Shown piece by piece: positions 8,774 to 18,482 of a DNA stretch of 64,000 nucleotides. How positions within the stretch are numbered: position 1 is the first letter of the stretch; every line of letters begins with the position of its first letter. The notes below the pieces were generated by a model. That model ran no database searches. It was not told the DNA's origin and was given only the letters and a program-made list of their open reading frames with translations. Location of the stretch: assembly GCF_900111025.1 (NCBI RefSeq), contig NZ_FOFN01000002.1, positions 248,001-312,000 of the forward strand, written 5' to 3'. Source of the stretch: Hyunsoonleella jejuensis. Its GTDB lineage: Bacteria > Bacteroidota > Bacteroidia > Flavobacteriales > Flavobacteriaceae. The position numbers and the translations under genes were made by a program.

Positions 8774-11700
8774 ATGCTGAAGAAATCTTTTCTTATTGCA
8801 TTATTTTCCATAGTAATAATTGCATCTTTATTTGCGCTAAAAGACACATCCCAAAAAGTTCAATACTTAGTGAACAATGAACTTTCAATTTTACCACCTT
8901 CAGCCTCTATTTCTGGAACAACTGAGGTGTGCCTAAATAGTACACCAGCACCAGAGATAACCTTTACAGGATCTGGAGGTGTTGCACCTTACACATTCAC
9001 TTATACCATTAATGGAGGTGGAAATTTAACAGTATCAACAGCGGGTTCGAATAATTCAGTAAACTTGTCTGTAAATACAGGAACCACTGGTACATTTGCA
9101 TATCGATTAGTTTCTGTTGAAGACATTACTGGCGATAGTGAAGCTGCGTCTGGTACCGCCACTGTTACCATACATGAATTGCCAATAGTAGATTTTAACT
9201 TTACTAATGACAATACTTGTTCTGGAACGCCAGTAAATTTTACAACAAATATTTCTGGTGCTAGTCCTTTTACTTACAACTGGAATTTTGGGGATGGTAC
9301 CACATCTAACAACAATAACCCCACCCATGTTTTTGATGCACTAGGATGTGGTAATCAAATTTTTAATGTTACGCTTACTGTTACTGATGATAATGGATGT
9401 ACTGCTTCTATTACAAAACCTATAACTGTGCAACAAAAACCGTTATTAGATTTTAGAGATGTTGATAGTCCTTTTAATCCATTTAATAATTGTGGTAATA
9501 ACACGACAGATCCTTCTTACACGATTAATGTTGGAATAGACAATGTATCGCCTTGTATAAGCTCCTATGACGTGGACTGGGGCGACGGCAGCCCTGTAGA
9601 AACAGGTGTTACCTTTCCTGCTACACATACTTATACCCAATTAGGGTCTTTTAATATGGAAATTACTGGAAATGGCACTAATTGTAACAATACAGTAACC
9701 TATTTAATTAAGAACTCCAGCAATCCTACTGGTGCGATTGTAAATCCTGGAAATACCGTTAATTTATGTACACCTGTTGCCCCTATTGAGTTTGCAATAG
9801 GGTCATGGGCAACTAATCCTCCTGATACTAATTATCAAGTAGATTTTGGAGATGGAACCGTTGAAAATTATACGCAAGCACAGTTGGAAGCTTCTACATA
9901 TTTTAATGCCGCAGACCCTGTAAATTCTCAAGATTTCCCGATTCCCCATACTTATACCGAGACCAGTTGTCCTTTTAGTTATACTGTGTTTTTATTCATC
10001 ACAACATCATGCGGACAAACCAACCTAACGGCAGGACCCATTATTATTTTGCGAAAACCTGAAGTTGATTTTGAGGATCCACCGATTAGTTGTGTAAATA
10101 CGCCTGTTTTATTTGATAACACCTCGCTAAACGGTTATAGTAATAATTGTAGTATCAACGATGGTTATTTTTGGGATTTTGGTGATGGCAACACCTCAAA
10201 TGATCGAGATCCTACGCATACATATACCACAACAGGTACATTTACAGTATCTCTTTATGCTGAGAATTCCTGTGGCGTAACCGATACCATTACCAAAGAC
10301 ATTTGTATTGAAGCAGATTTAACAGCTGCTTTTACTTTAGATACAAATAACGGTTGTTCGCCCTTAGATGTCCAAACTACAAATACCACAGATTTAAGTG
10401 AAAGTTGTGGCGGCGTTACATATTTATGGGAAGTAACCTATGCCTCTGGTTTTTGTAGTACCGGAGTAGCTCAGTGGAATTTTACCAACGGTACAGATGA
10501 AAATAGTGCTAATCCATCTTTTGAATTTATTAGTGCTGGAACTTATACGTTGTCCTTAACCACAACAAATACCTGCGGAAGTGATATGGTTTCTGAAACT
10601 ATTGAAGTAAAGCAACCCCCTACTGTTGCTATTGATGCAGTTGCCGATTTTTGTGGTACGGCTTCGATAAACCCGACAGCTTCAGTTAATACCTGTGCGC
10701 CAGCTACAGAAACTGTAACTTACAATTGGAGTTTTCCAGGTGGAACACCAGCTACAGCAACAACACTCAATCCAGGAACTATTGTTTACAATACACCCGG
10801 CGTTTATCAAATAAGTTTCAGTGTAACATCAAGTTGTGGAACTACAATTGATACTGAAGATTTCGAAATTTTTCAAATTCCAACACTAACAAATACAGAT
10901 TTAACGCAAACAATTTGTTCTGGAACTGCGACGACTGAAGTGAATCTCACATCAGATATTACAGGAACAACCTTTACATGGTCTGCCACTGCACCTCCTG
11001 GTGTTACAGGTTTTGTTACAAATGGCACTACTAGCACCATACCTGTTCAAACGATTTTTAATTCTAATACGACTTCAGAAGATGTTACCTATACCATAAC
11101 ACCTTCTAACGGCAATTGTGATGGCGCACCTGTTAATTTGGTTATCACTGTTGACCCTGCACCAGAATTCACAAGTCAGCCGCAATCTGAAACTATATGT
11201 TTAAATGGTTCAATTAATCAATTGTCTGTCTCTGTTAATGGTCCCGGAACCCCAAGCTATCAGTGGTATTCAAATACCGCAAATGATACTGCTACAGGAA
11301 CTGCAATTACGGGCGAAACAAATGCGACGTATACACCTCCAAACACTCCTGTTGGTGTAACATTTTATTATGTGATAGCGTCATTTACCTCTGGTGCTGG
11401 ATGTAATGAGATTACATCCAATACAGCTAGAATTGAGGTGGTTGAAAGTATTCAAATTGATACCAATCCAATCCCAACTCAAAGCATATGTGTCGGTGGT
11501 AGTTTTGCAACAGATTTAACCATAACGCATTCTGGCGGTACTGGAACTATTACCTATCAATGGTATTTAAATACTACAAATTCTAATACTGGAGGTACAG
11601 CAATACCTGGTGAAACAGGAATAAGTTACACCTCTGCTGTTTATAATACTCCAGGTACATTTTATTATTACGTTACCGTTACGGCAAGTGGCAGCGGGTG

Positions 11701-14700
11701 TGCCCCTGTAACGAGCGAAGTAGCAGAAATTAGGGTTGTAGACGATCCAACAATCACATCTCAACCTATAATAAGCCAAGAATTATGTCAAGGCTCAACA
11801 CCTCAAGATTTAGAAATTCAAGTTACTGGTGGATTAGGAACAAATTACGAGTTTCAATGGTACAGTAATACAGCCAATGCGAATACTGGTGGGACTATCA
11901 TTACAGGAGCAACTAACGCTATTTTCACACCTCCAACCACCGCGGTTGGCACCTTATATTACTATGCTGAAATTACACAACCTAACCCTGGATGTAGTGT
12001 TGTAAGTGATGTCTCAGAAGTTATCATAAACCAAGCACCTACAATTACCAATCAGCCAATTTCTGAAACTATTTGTTTTGGTGAAGCATTCAATACACTA
12101 TCTGTGGCATTTGCAAACGGTGTTGGTACACCAACATTTCAATGGTATTCAAATACTGTAAATGATACGACAACGGGCACTCCCATTGCTGGTGAAACAG
12201 GAACTACATATACACCGCCTTCTGGAATGGTTGGTACTGTGTATTATTATGCAATCATTACATTTTCATCTGGTGGTTGTACTGAGATTACTTCTATAAT
12301 TTCTGAACAAACCGTTAATGAGACGCCAGATATTAGCGATAAAACAGATATTATTTGTAGCGGAAATGCTTTCACCATAACACCAGATAGTACTGGAGGT
12401 GATACCGCACCAACGGGAACAACCTATACATGGACAAGCCCTGTAATAAATCCTGCAGGGACTATTACTGGAGCTTCTCAAGAAACAACGCCTCAACTAT
12501 CAATAAGTCAAACACTAACTAACACTACAACAAACCCGTCAACAGTAACATACACAGTAACGCCTAATTTAGGAGCTTGTATTGGTACTGATTTTCAAGT
12601 TGTAATTACTGTAAATCCCTCGATAAGTATCACATCCATTCAAACGAATAGTAGTTGTTATTTAGATAATGGAGGTGCTTTAGATATCACAATTTCTGGT
12701 GGTGTGCCGTTTTCAACAGGGAATCCGTATCAAATTAATTGGACAGGACCGAATGGGTATACTAATACTTCAGAAGATATTTCAAATTTAGCACCAGGAG
12801 ATTATACAGTGTCTATTTTAGATGATGGTGGTTGTCCGTTTTCTGAAACATTCGCCATTACAGAGCCTGATGAATTGATATTCAGTACGATCGATTTTGA
12901 TCCAGAAACAATTTCTTGTTTCCAAGAAGATGATGGCGCTATCGGTATTGACGTTTCTGGTGGTACAGTACCTTACACTTATAGCTGGACAAGAAATGGT
13001 GCGCCATATAGTACAGATGAAGATTTAACTAATTTACCACCTGGAACTTATGAAATAACTGTCACTGATGCCAATAATTGTAATCCAATTATTCAAAGTT
13101 TTTCGGTAATTGAACCTCCAGAATTGCAAGCCACTTTAAATACTCAAGTTGATGTTATTTGCTTTGGTGAAGCTACTGGAGAAATTAATGTAAATATCAC
13201 AGGCGGCAGACCTTTTGAGATATCACCTGGTGTCTTTGATTATGCATATAATTGGACAGGGCCTAACGGATTTGCAAGTACAAATCAAAATTTAACGGGA
13301 CTATTTGCGGGGACTTATAATGTAACGGTTACAGATCGCTCTAATTGTACCGATACATTGGAAGTGATAATAGACCAAACAGACGAGATTATAATTGATA
13401 TAACTGCCACGGAAATTGAATGTTATAATGATAATGATGCATCCATAACCATTGATACTATTTCTGGCGGAAATGGACCATATACCATAGCTTGGAGTAA
13501 TTTAGGCTCTGGGCCTGTTCAAAATAATTTATCACCAGGTACTTATGTCATTACCGTAACTGATGCTACAGATTGTATTAAAGAAGCCACTGTGGTAATT
13601 GATGCACCTCCAATTTTTAGAATTACCCCAGAAGTAACTAATGTATCGTGTTTCGGTGCTAATGACGCTAGAATTGTACTTAATTTAGAAGGCGGTATTG
13701 AACCTATTGATTTGAATTGGGATGACGACCCAACTGCAGGTGTAGAACGTAACAACCTTGGCCCAGGCACTTACACGGTTACAATTACCGATGGAAAACC
13801 TTGTGTAATTACCGAAACTTTTGTGATTACCGAACCTGCTGCGGTTAATATATCTGGCACTAAAACGGATGCTTTAGATTGTGCTGATGCAAATAGTGGC
13901 GCGATAAATGCAATTATTACTGGAGGAACCCAACCTCTCACCTATTCATGGTCTAACGGAGCTAATACTGAGGATTTGAATAATATTCCACCAGGCGATT
14001 ATACACTTACGGTTACTGATGCTAACAATTGTGAAATCTCAGATACTTTTACCATAAACAGATTTGAACCGCTAGAAGTTGCTGTGGAAACAGATACCAG
14101 TTTTGATTGTGACGCTAAAACTGTCGATCAATCGTTTATAGCCCAACCTAGTGGTGGTGTGCCGCCTTATCAAATCTCATGGTCTAGCGGAACGGTTAGT
14201 GGGGCAAACAATGAAATTATGCAAACCAATGTGAATGGTTTGGTGGTTATTGATGTAACGGATAGTATAGGCTGCTCAATATCGTTTTCGTACAATGTTG
14301 CTATTCCAGAATTGGGAGACCCCAATTTCACTTTAACTTCAGAAGCTATTACAAATTTTGGGTTTTATTCTATTGAAGACCCTATCCAATTTACCAACAC
14401 TTCAAGTGGTAATTATGTTGGTATGTCTTGGGATTTTGGTGATGGCAATTTTTCAAGTGAAGAAAATCCTATTCATACCTACAAAACCGTTGGAACCTAT
14501 ATAGTAACACAAACTGTAATTTATCCTTTTGATTGTGTGTATACCAGAACATTAACATTAAATATTCAGAAAGGCTATAGCTTAATAGTCCCTAATGCAT
14601 TTACACCTAATGATGATGCGCTTAACGACTACTTTTTACCCTCGCAAATTGCGTTATCTAACATGAAATTTGAGATTTATGATACTTGGGGAAGTATGGT

Positions 14701-14851
14701 GTATTCTGAAGAAGGCGAAAGTCTTAGAGGATGGGATGGGAAAATCAAGGGCTCAAATGCAGAAAACGGAAATTATTATTATACGTTTTCTGGAGATACG
14801 TTTTATGGCGAAACCATTACCAGTAAAGGTGTAGTTGTTTTAATTAAATAA
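8774..14851 (+). CDS. Giant T9SS-secreted adhesin with PKD, Ig-like and SprB repeats and type B sorting domain
   Basis: A 2025-residue cell-surface protein. A signal peptide or anchor is at 1-22. PKD-like domains follow (WNFGDG, VDWGDG, WDFGDG motifs) from about 135 to 700. Four tandem Ig-like repeats (about 795-1185) share SQP...ETIC openings and QWYSNT. About seven SprB-type repeats (1280-1850) share the TV(T/S)D-type ends and ISGG motifs. A last PKD domain (about 1850-1930) precedes the gliding-motility-associated C-terminus (about 1935-2025) with VPNAFTPNDDALNDYF and GWDGKIKG, the T9SS type B signal. It is followed by a PorP/SprF gene, the usual partner for attachment or secretion. Likely role: adhesion or gliding; the ligand is unknown. 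Confidence 0.92.
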   Translation: MLKKSFLIALFSIVIIASLFALKDTSQKVQYLVNNELSILPPSASISGTTEVCLNSTPAPEITFTGSGGVAPYTFTYTINGGGNLTVSTAGSNNSVNLSVNTGTTGTFAYRLVSVEDITGDSEAASGTATVTIHELPIVDFNFTNDNTCSGTPVNFTTNISGASPFTYNWNFGDGTTSNNNNPTHVFDALGCGNQIFNVTLTVTDDNGCTASITKPITVQQKPLLDFRDVDSPFNPFNNCGNNTTDPSYTINVGIDNVSPCISSYDVDWGDGSPVETGVTFPATHTYTQLGSFNMEITGNGTNCNNTVTYLIKNSSNPTGAIVNPGNTVNLCTPVAPIEFAIGSWATNPPDTNYQVDFGDGTVENYTQAQLEASTYFNAADPVNSQDFPIPHTYTETSCPFSYTVFLFITTSCGQTNLTAGPIIILRKPEVDFEDPPISCVNTPVLFDNTSLNGYSNNCSINDGYFWDFGDGNTSNDRDPTHTYTTTGTFTVSLYAENSCGVTDTITKDICIEADLTAAFTLDTNNGCSPLDVQTTNTTDLSESCGGVTYLWEVTYASGFCSTGVAQWNFTNGTDENSANPSFEFISAGTYTLSLTTTNTCGSDMVSETIEVKQPPTVAIDAVADFCGTASINPTASVNTCAPATETVTYNWSFPGGTPATATTLNPGTIVYNTPGVYQISFSVTSSCGTTIDTEDFEIFQIPTLTNTDLTQTICSGTATTEVNLTSDITGTTFTWSATAPPGVTGFVTNGTTSTIPVQTIFNSNTTSEDVTYTITPSNGNCDGAPVNLVITVDPAPEFTSQPQSETICLNGSINQLSVSVNGPGTPSYQWYSNTANDTATGTAITGETNATYTPPNTPVGVTFYYVIASFTSGAGCNEITSNTARIEVVESIQIDTNPIPTQSICVGGSFATDLTITHSGGTGTITYQWYLNTTNSNTGGTAIPGETGISYTSAVYNTPGTFYYYVTVTASGSGCAPVTSEVAEIRVVDDPTITSQPIISQELCQGSTPQDLEIQVTGGLGTNYEFQWYSNTANANTGGTIITGATNAIFTPPTTAVGTLYYYAEITQPNPGCSVVSDVSEVIINQAPTITNQPISETICFGEAFNTLSVAFANGVGTPTFQWYSNTVNDTTTGTPIAGETGTTYTPPSGMVGTVYYYAIITFSSGGCTEITSIISEQTVNETPDISDKTDIICSGNAFTITPDSTGGDTAPTGTTYTWTSPVINPAGTITGASQETTPQLSISQTLTNTTTNPSTVTYTVTPNLGACIGTDFQVVITVNPSISITSIQTNSSCYLDNGGALDITISGGVPFSTGNPYQINWTGPNGYTNTSEDISNLAPGDYTVSILDDGGCPFSETFAITEPDELIFSTIDFDPETISCFQEDDGAIGIDVSGGTVPYTYSWTRNGAPYSTDEDLTNLPPGTYEITVTDANNCNPIIQSFSVIEPPELQATLNTQVDVICFGEATGEINVNITGGRPFEISPGVFDYAYNWTGPNGFASTNQNLTGLFAGTYNVTVTDRSNCTDTLEVIIDQTDEIIIDITATEIECYNDNDASITIDTISGGNGPYTIAWSNLGSGPVQNNLSPGTYVITVTDATDCIKEATVVIDAPPIFRITPEVTNVSCFGANDARIVLNLEGGIEPIDLNWDDDPTAGVERNNLGPGTYTVTITDGKPCVITETFVITEPAAVNISGTKTDALDCADANSGAINAIITGGTQPLTYSWSNGANTEDLNNIPPGDYTLTVTDANNCEISDTFTINRFEPLEVAVETDTSFDCDAKTVDQSFIAQPSGGVPPYQISWSSGTVSGANNEIMQTNVNGLVVIDVTDSIGCSISFSYNVAIPELGDPNFTLTSEAITNFGFYSIEDPIQFTNTSSGNYVGMSWDFGDGNFSSEENPIHTYKTVGTYIVTQTVIYPFDCVYTRTLTLNIQKGYSLIVPNAFTPNDDALNDYFLPSQIALSNMKFEIYDTWGSMVYSEEGESLRGWDGKIKGSNAENGNYYYTFSGDTFYGETITSKGVVVLIK

Positions 14852-14933
14852 AGAAATGAAAACTTACATATGAAAGTAAGATTTAAATCATATACTAATA
14901 CATTTTGCATCTTGAATAAAAATGATTCAAATA

Positions 14934-15094
14934 TGTCAGTTCGAGTGATTTTGAGATTATTGAAGTCAAAATATATTTTGATTGAAGATACCGAGCGAAG
15001 CTCAAAATTGTATCGAGAACTAATTTGCAGATTAAAATTCTTATTCTCGATACAAATTTTACTCATTTCAATCGTAAAATTCACTCGAATTGAC
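14934..15094. repeat. Large imperfect inverted repeat, TGTCAGTTCGAGT...TATCGAGAAC family
   Basis: The left unit (14934-15020) begins TGTCAGTTCGAGT and ends TGTATCGAGAAC; the right unit (15043-15094) is its inverse, ending ACTCGAATTGACA. Each unit folds on its own: ATTTTGAG with CTCAAAAT in the left, AATTTTAC with GTAAAATT in the right. The left unit also carries a perfect 16-base palindrome (14966-14981). A single unit of the family is at 20412-20456. It fills the spacer before the PorP/SprF gene and happens to stay open in that gene's frame. Confidence 0.75.
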
Positions 15095-15103
15095 AGAATT
15101 TTT

Positions 15104-16111
15104 ATGAATTTCAAAAAGTATTATGTCATTATCATTATCACTTGCTTTTGTTTTAAAGCACAAGCGCAAGACCCTATTTTTAGTCAGTATTTTATGGTGC
15201 CCGAAACCTTAAATCCGGCCTTTTCAGGGTTTGAGCAAGCTACTTATTTTGGAGTGATGCATCGTACACAATGGCCGTATTTAGATTTACAAGTGGATAC
15301 AAATTATGCCTTTTTTAATACATGGTTAGAAAATGCTAAGGACGGTATTGGCGTTGGTTTTAGTTTTTTAAATCAGCGTGAAAATAGCACGAGTTATAAT
15401 CATTTTCAGTTTAATGGCAATTTTGCTTATATCGTTGGGTTGAATAACGATTGGTATTTTAGACCAGCTATAGAAGTTGGTTATGGCATGAAATCGTTCA
15501 ATTTTAGAAATTTAGTCTTATCCGATCAAATCAATATAAATGCAGGAACTGTTAATGCAACATCGGCAGATCCTTTTGCATCTAATGCCAATAACAATAT
15601 AGGGTTTATAGATTTTACTGCAGGTTTTGTTTTTGATAAAAAAAATAGAGCGAATGGTACCGATTTATGGTTGGGTGCCGCAATTAAACATTTAAATCAA
15701 CCAAACATTTCATTTTTTGATAATGGCAATGTACCGTTAGATATTTTTTATACCATACATGCCAATTACAAATTTCCCTATTACGATTATAACGATATGA
15801 TACTTTCGGCAAATTATATGCAGCAGGGTGCCTATAATAGATTAGATTTAGCTGCAACCGCCAAATTGAGCAAGCTGTTTATTGGCGCCATGGCTGTGAC
15901 AAATCCTGCTAAGAATAGTGGAAACAGTCATCTATTAACTTCAGTAAATGCTTTGGTTGGTTTAGAGTTTGAGCGTTTGAGGTTCGGATTTTCGTACGAC
16001 TTCAACACTTCAAATATTGGAAGAACAGATGGGATTTACGAATTGTCCATCACTTATTTAGCGGATTGTTTGGTGTGTAGAAGCCCTACTAATAATGAGC
16101 GTAGAAAATAA
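15104..16111 (+). CDS. Type IX secretion system membrane protein, PorP/SprF family
   Basis: A 335-residue outer-membrane protein of the PorP/SprF family, whose members pair with giant type B-sorted adhesins. I placed the start at the ATG at 15104 because it gives a signal peptide (MNFKKYYVIIIITCFCFKAQA) followed directly by the family opening QDPIFSQYF and LNPAFSG. The frame is open back to 14870, but those 78 residues are translated from a palindromic repeat. The rest alternates aromatic and polar residues as in a beta-barrel. It lies 252 bases after the adhesin gene on the same strand, so it is probably that adhesin's SprF-like partner. Confidence 0.9.
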   Translation: MNFKKYYVIIIITCFCFKAQAQDPIFSQYFMVPETLNPAFSGFEQATYFGVMHRTQWPYLDLQVDTNYAFFNTWLENAKDGIGVGFSFLNQRENSTSYNHFQFNGNFAYIVGLNNDWYFRPAIEVGYGMKSFNFRNLVLSDQININAGTVNATSADPFASNANNNIGFIDFTAGFVFDKKNRANGTDLWLGAAIKHLNQPNISFFDNGNVPLDIFYTIHANYKFPYYDYNDMILSANYMQQGAYNRLDLAATAKLSKLFIGAMAVTNPAKNSGNSHLLTSVNALVGLEFERLRFGFSYDFNTSNIGRTDGIYELSITYLADCLVCRSPTNNERRK

Positions 16112-16117
16112 TATTGC

Positions 16118-16150
16118 GTCATTACGAGGGAAGAATGACCAAAGTAATCT
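16118..16150. repeat. Degenerate GTCATTnCGAGG repeat unit
   Basis: The unit begins GTCATTACGAGGG and ends in AGTAATCT. A related degenerate unit is at 23041-23072. It lies directly against the 27-base paired hairpins at 16158-16233 in the porP/M1 spacer. Confidence 0.4.
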
Positions 16151-16157
16151 AAAGGTT

Positions 16158-16233
16158 TGTCATTCTGAACTTGTTTCAGAATCTAAGGATCTAAAACGGT
16201 TTTAATAGACCCTGAAACAAGTTCAGGGTGACA
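16158..16233. repeat. Paired palindromic repeat, TCTGAACTTGTTTCAGA family, copy 1
   Basis: Two inverted 27-base units (16158-16184 and 16207-16233). Each unit is itself a hairpin: ATTCTGA/TCAGAAT in the first and ACCCTGA/TCAGGGT in the second (read on the opposite strand), both with loop ACTTGTT. The stem differences are paired on both sides. It lies between the convergent ends of the PorP/SprF and M1 peptidase genes, where it could also act as a transcription terminator. Copy 2 is at 18384-18459. Confidence 0.8.
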
Positions 16234-16242
16234 AGGTTTATC

Positions 16243-18288
16243 CTAATTCCGTTCCAAAAGCGATTTTGCAAATTGTTTAAATCGCCAATTATGATGAGAA
16301 GTCGCTTGCTTTAGATTTTCTTTACAACTGTTATTGCAAGCTTGTATTTGATGTAAATATTGAAATGCATTCTGCCGCACTTCAAAGCCATACTGTGAAC
16401 TTGTATAATCTGTTAGCTCTTGAAAATACTTTGATTTATTATCAGCCTCATAGTCCTCAGTAATCAATGCTAAAGTCAACCAAAGGATGCGCACGTTCTT
16501 ATCATTAAAACCGATGACAGATTTAGTTTGATTTAAATATTTAGTTCTATCCTCAGGGAAATTATTCCATAAATTAAATAAAGCTGTTTCAATAGTGATA
16601 TAAGATTTATCGCTTAAAAGTGATTCGTAATATCCTTTTAATTCTGAAGGAATGTCCGTTAAGTTTTGTGCAATAGCTTGACGTACTTTGATATCCTTGA
16701 TAGCAAATGTAGATTCTGAAATACGGTCTTTTACTTGGGCAACTATTCTAGCATTTCGAAATGAATCATTAGAATTAATCATATACACCTTACAGATTTC
16801 AGGGTGATTTTCGCAATCTAATGGATAATAGTCTTGAGATAAACTCGTGTCTTCTTTCGTTCCATGTGCAGTATGAACAGTAGTTTTATGAGCAAAAAAG
16901 TATGACTTTAAATCCTCAAAATATAACTCTGATGATTCCAACCATTTCTCAACAAATTCGCTCAAATCCTCTCCACTGCTCTTTTCAACTTCAGAAATAA
17001 AATCATTAGTCTCTACATTTTTAAATTGATGTTTTTCTAAATAATTTTTAATGGCAATTTTAAAAGCTTCATCTCCAACCTTTTCTCGTAACATATGCAA
17101 CACCCAACATCCTTTTTTATAAAACGTCGTACTACTCGATTTTGGGTCTAACAAGGCGGTACTTTGTCCTGCTTTGTCCTGAGCTAATAACTCCTCGGCA
17201 TATTCGTATAATTGCCAATAGTAATAATCCTCTCCAAAAATGTCTTTTTCCGCAAGAAGTGCATAATAAGTAGCAAACCCTTCTTGCAGCCAGTGATGGG
17301 TTCCAGAAGTAGCCGTTACTAAATCACCAAACCATTGATGCGCTAATTCGTGTGCATTAATGTTCACAAAATTTTTATCTACAAACGCAATAGAATCCAC
17401 TACAAAAGCATCAGAATACATATTGAGACTTGTATTCTCCATGCCTGCATACAAAAAGTCTTTTACAGGGACCATCTTGTAGTTTTGCCATGGATAAGGA
17501 AAACCAATTTCTTCCTCTAAAAAATCAAATATTTCTTTAGTGTAACGATATGTAGGTTCAAACTTTAGAGCATCCTCAGGGTAATAATACATTTCTAAAG
17601 GCACTCCACTTTTGGAGTATTCTACTTTTTTATTGTATTTACCTATGGCTAGGGCTACTAAGTAACTAGGCATTGGTTGTTGCATGTCGTAGTGCCATGT
17701 TGCCGTTGAGTCGTTGAGTTGTTTAGCTGTTAAGTTGCCGTTTGCTATAACTTCGTAGTCTTTATCAAAGGTTATGGATAAATCAAACTCAATTTTCTCG
17801 TTCATATCATCTATACTTGGCAACCAATTACTGGTGTATTTGCCTTGACCTTGGGTCCAGACCTGCCCTCTTTGGTGATTGAGGTTCTCGAAATCACCAT
17901 TTTCATTTTCCCAATCAATAAAGTAAAGCGCTTTTTTTGGGGAAGTTTCGTAATTTAGAATCAATTCAAAATTCTGCTCTTTTTTAAAATTATTATAAAC
18001 GATTATTTGTTTTGAATTGTTTAAATATTGTATTTCGAAATATTCAGTGTGTATATGAGGTCTAACTTCTGATAATTGTAGGCTACTAAGTGCTATGTTT
18101 TGAGCATCTAAATAAATAGAATCAATATCCTTTAGAATCTCAAATTGATATTGAATACGCCCCTCAACCTGTTTTTCTATGGGATTGATACTAATTTTAG
18201 CTTTTGCTGTTTTAAAATCAACATAATCCGTTTGTTGCGCAACTAAAAAGTTCACACAAAAACATAAGAAAAGAAAGATTCGTTTCAT
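16243..18288 (-). CDS. M1 family zinc aminopeptidase, secreted
   Basis: A 681-residue gluzincin peptidase that removes N-terminal amino acids. A signal peptide is at 1-18 (FLFLCFCVNFLVAQQ), so it is exported, probably to the periplasm. It has the exopeptidase motif AGMEN (GAMEN variant), the zinc motif HELAH (His313, Glu314, His317) and the third ligand Glu336 in WLQEGF, 19 residues later as in M1 enzymes. Length is shorter than E. coli PepN (870) but usual for the Bacteroidota group lacking the full C-terminal domain. It is convergent with porP; paired palindromic repeats flank it on both sides. Confidence 0.92.
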   Translation of the reverse strand: MKRIFLFLCFCVNFLVAQQTDYVDFKTAKAKISINPIEKQVEGRIQYQFEILKDIDSIYLDAQNIALSSLQLSEVRPHIHTEYFEIQYLNNSKQIIVYNNFKKEQNFELILNYETSPKKALYFIDWENENGDFENLNHQRGQVWTQGQGKYTSNWLPSIDDMNEKIEFDLSITFDKDYEVIANGNLTAKQLNDSTATWHYDMQQPMPSYLVALAIGKYNKKVEYSKSGVPLEMYYYPEDALKFEPTYRYTKEIFDFLEEEIGFPYPWQNYKMVPVKDFLYAGMENTSLNMYSDAFVVDSIAFVDKNFVNINAHELAHQWFGDLVTATSGTHHWLQEGFATYYALLAEKDIFGEDYYYWQLYEYAEELLAQDKAGQSTALLDPKSSSTTFYKKGCWVLHMLREKVGDEAFKIAIKNYLEKHQFKNVETNDFISEVEKSSGEDLSEFVEKWLESSELYFEDLKSYFFAHKTTVHTAHGTKEDTSLSQDYYPLDCENHPEICKVYMINSNDSFRNARIVAQVKDRISESTFAIKDIKVRQAIAQNLTDIPSELKGYYESLLSDKSYITIETALFNLWNNFPEDRTKYLNQTKSVIGFNDKNVRILWLTLALITEDYEADNKSKYFQELTDYTSSQYGFEVRQNAFQYLHQIQACNNSCKENLKQATSHHNWRFKQFAKSLLERN

Positions 18289-18383
18289 ACGGATAAAGCT
18301 ATCAAAGATTGCTCCAAAAACAAAATTGGATTTTTAAAAAACAAACAGTAATTACAGAAACCAAATGAACAAGAAAACAAACG

Positions 18384-18459
18384 TGTCATTCTGAACTTGT
18401 TTTAGAATCTTAAAGTTAGTAAGCATCAATTGAGAACCTGAAACAAGTTCAGGTTGACA
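18384..18459. repeat. Paired palindromic repeat, TCTGAACTTGTTTCAGA family, copy 2
   Basis: Inverted units at 18384-18410 and 18433-18459. The stems are ATTCTGA/TTAGAAT (one G-T pair) and AACCTGA/TCAGGTT. Compared with copy 1, the right unit has changed on both sides of the stem (ACCCTGA to AACCTGA), so pairing is kept. It lies in the 194-base spacer between the PHP-ACT gene and the M1 peptidase gene, both read on the minus strand. Confidence 0.8.
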
Positions 18460-18482
18460 AAAAGTGATATTTAGATATTATG

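Noticed and set aside
8774-14851. CRISPR-like or tandem DNA repeats
   Set aside because: The gene has domain repeats at the protein level, but the DNA of the repeats is too diverged to be tandem DNA repeats.
14870-15103. N-terminal extension of the PorP/SprF protein
   Set aside because: The frame is open, but these 78 codons are the inverted repeat; the signal peptide begins at 15104 and the family's QDPIFSQYF follows it.
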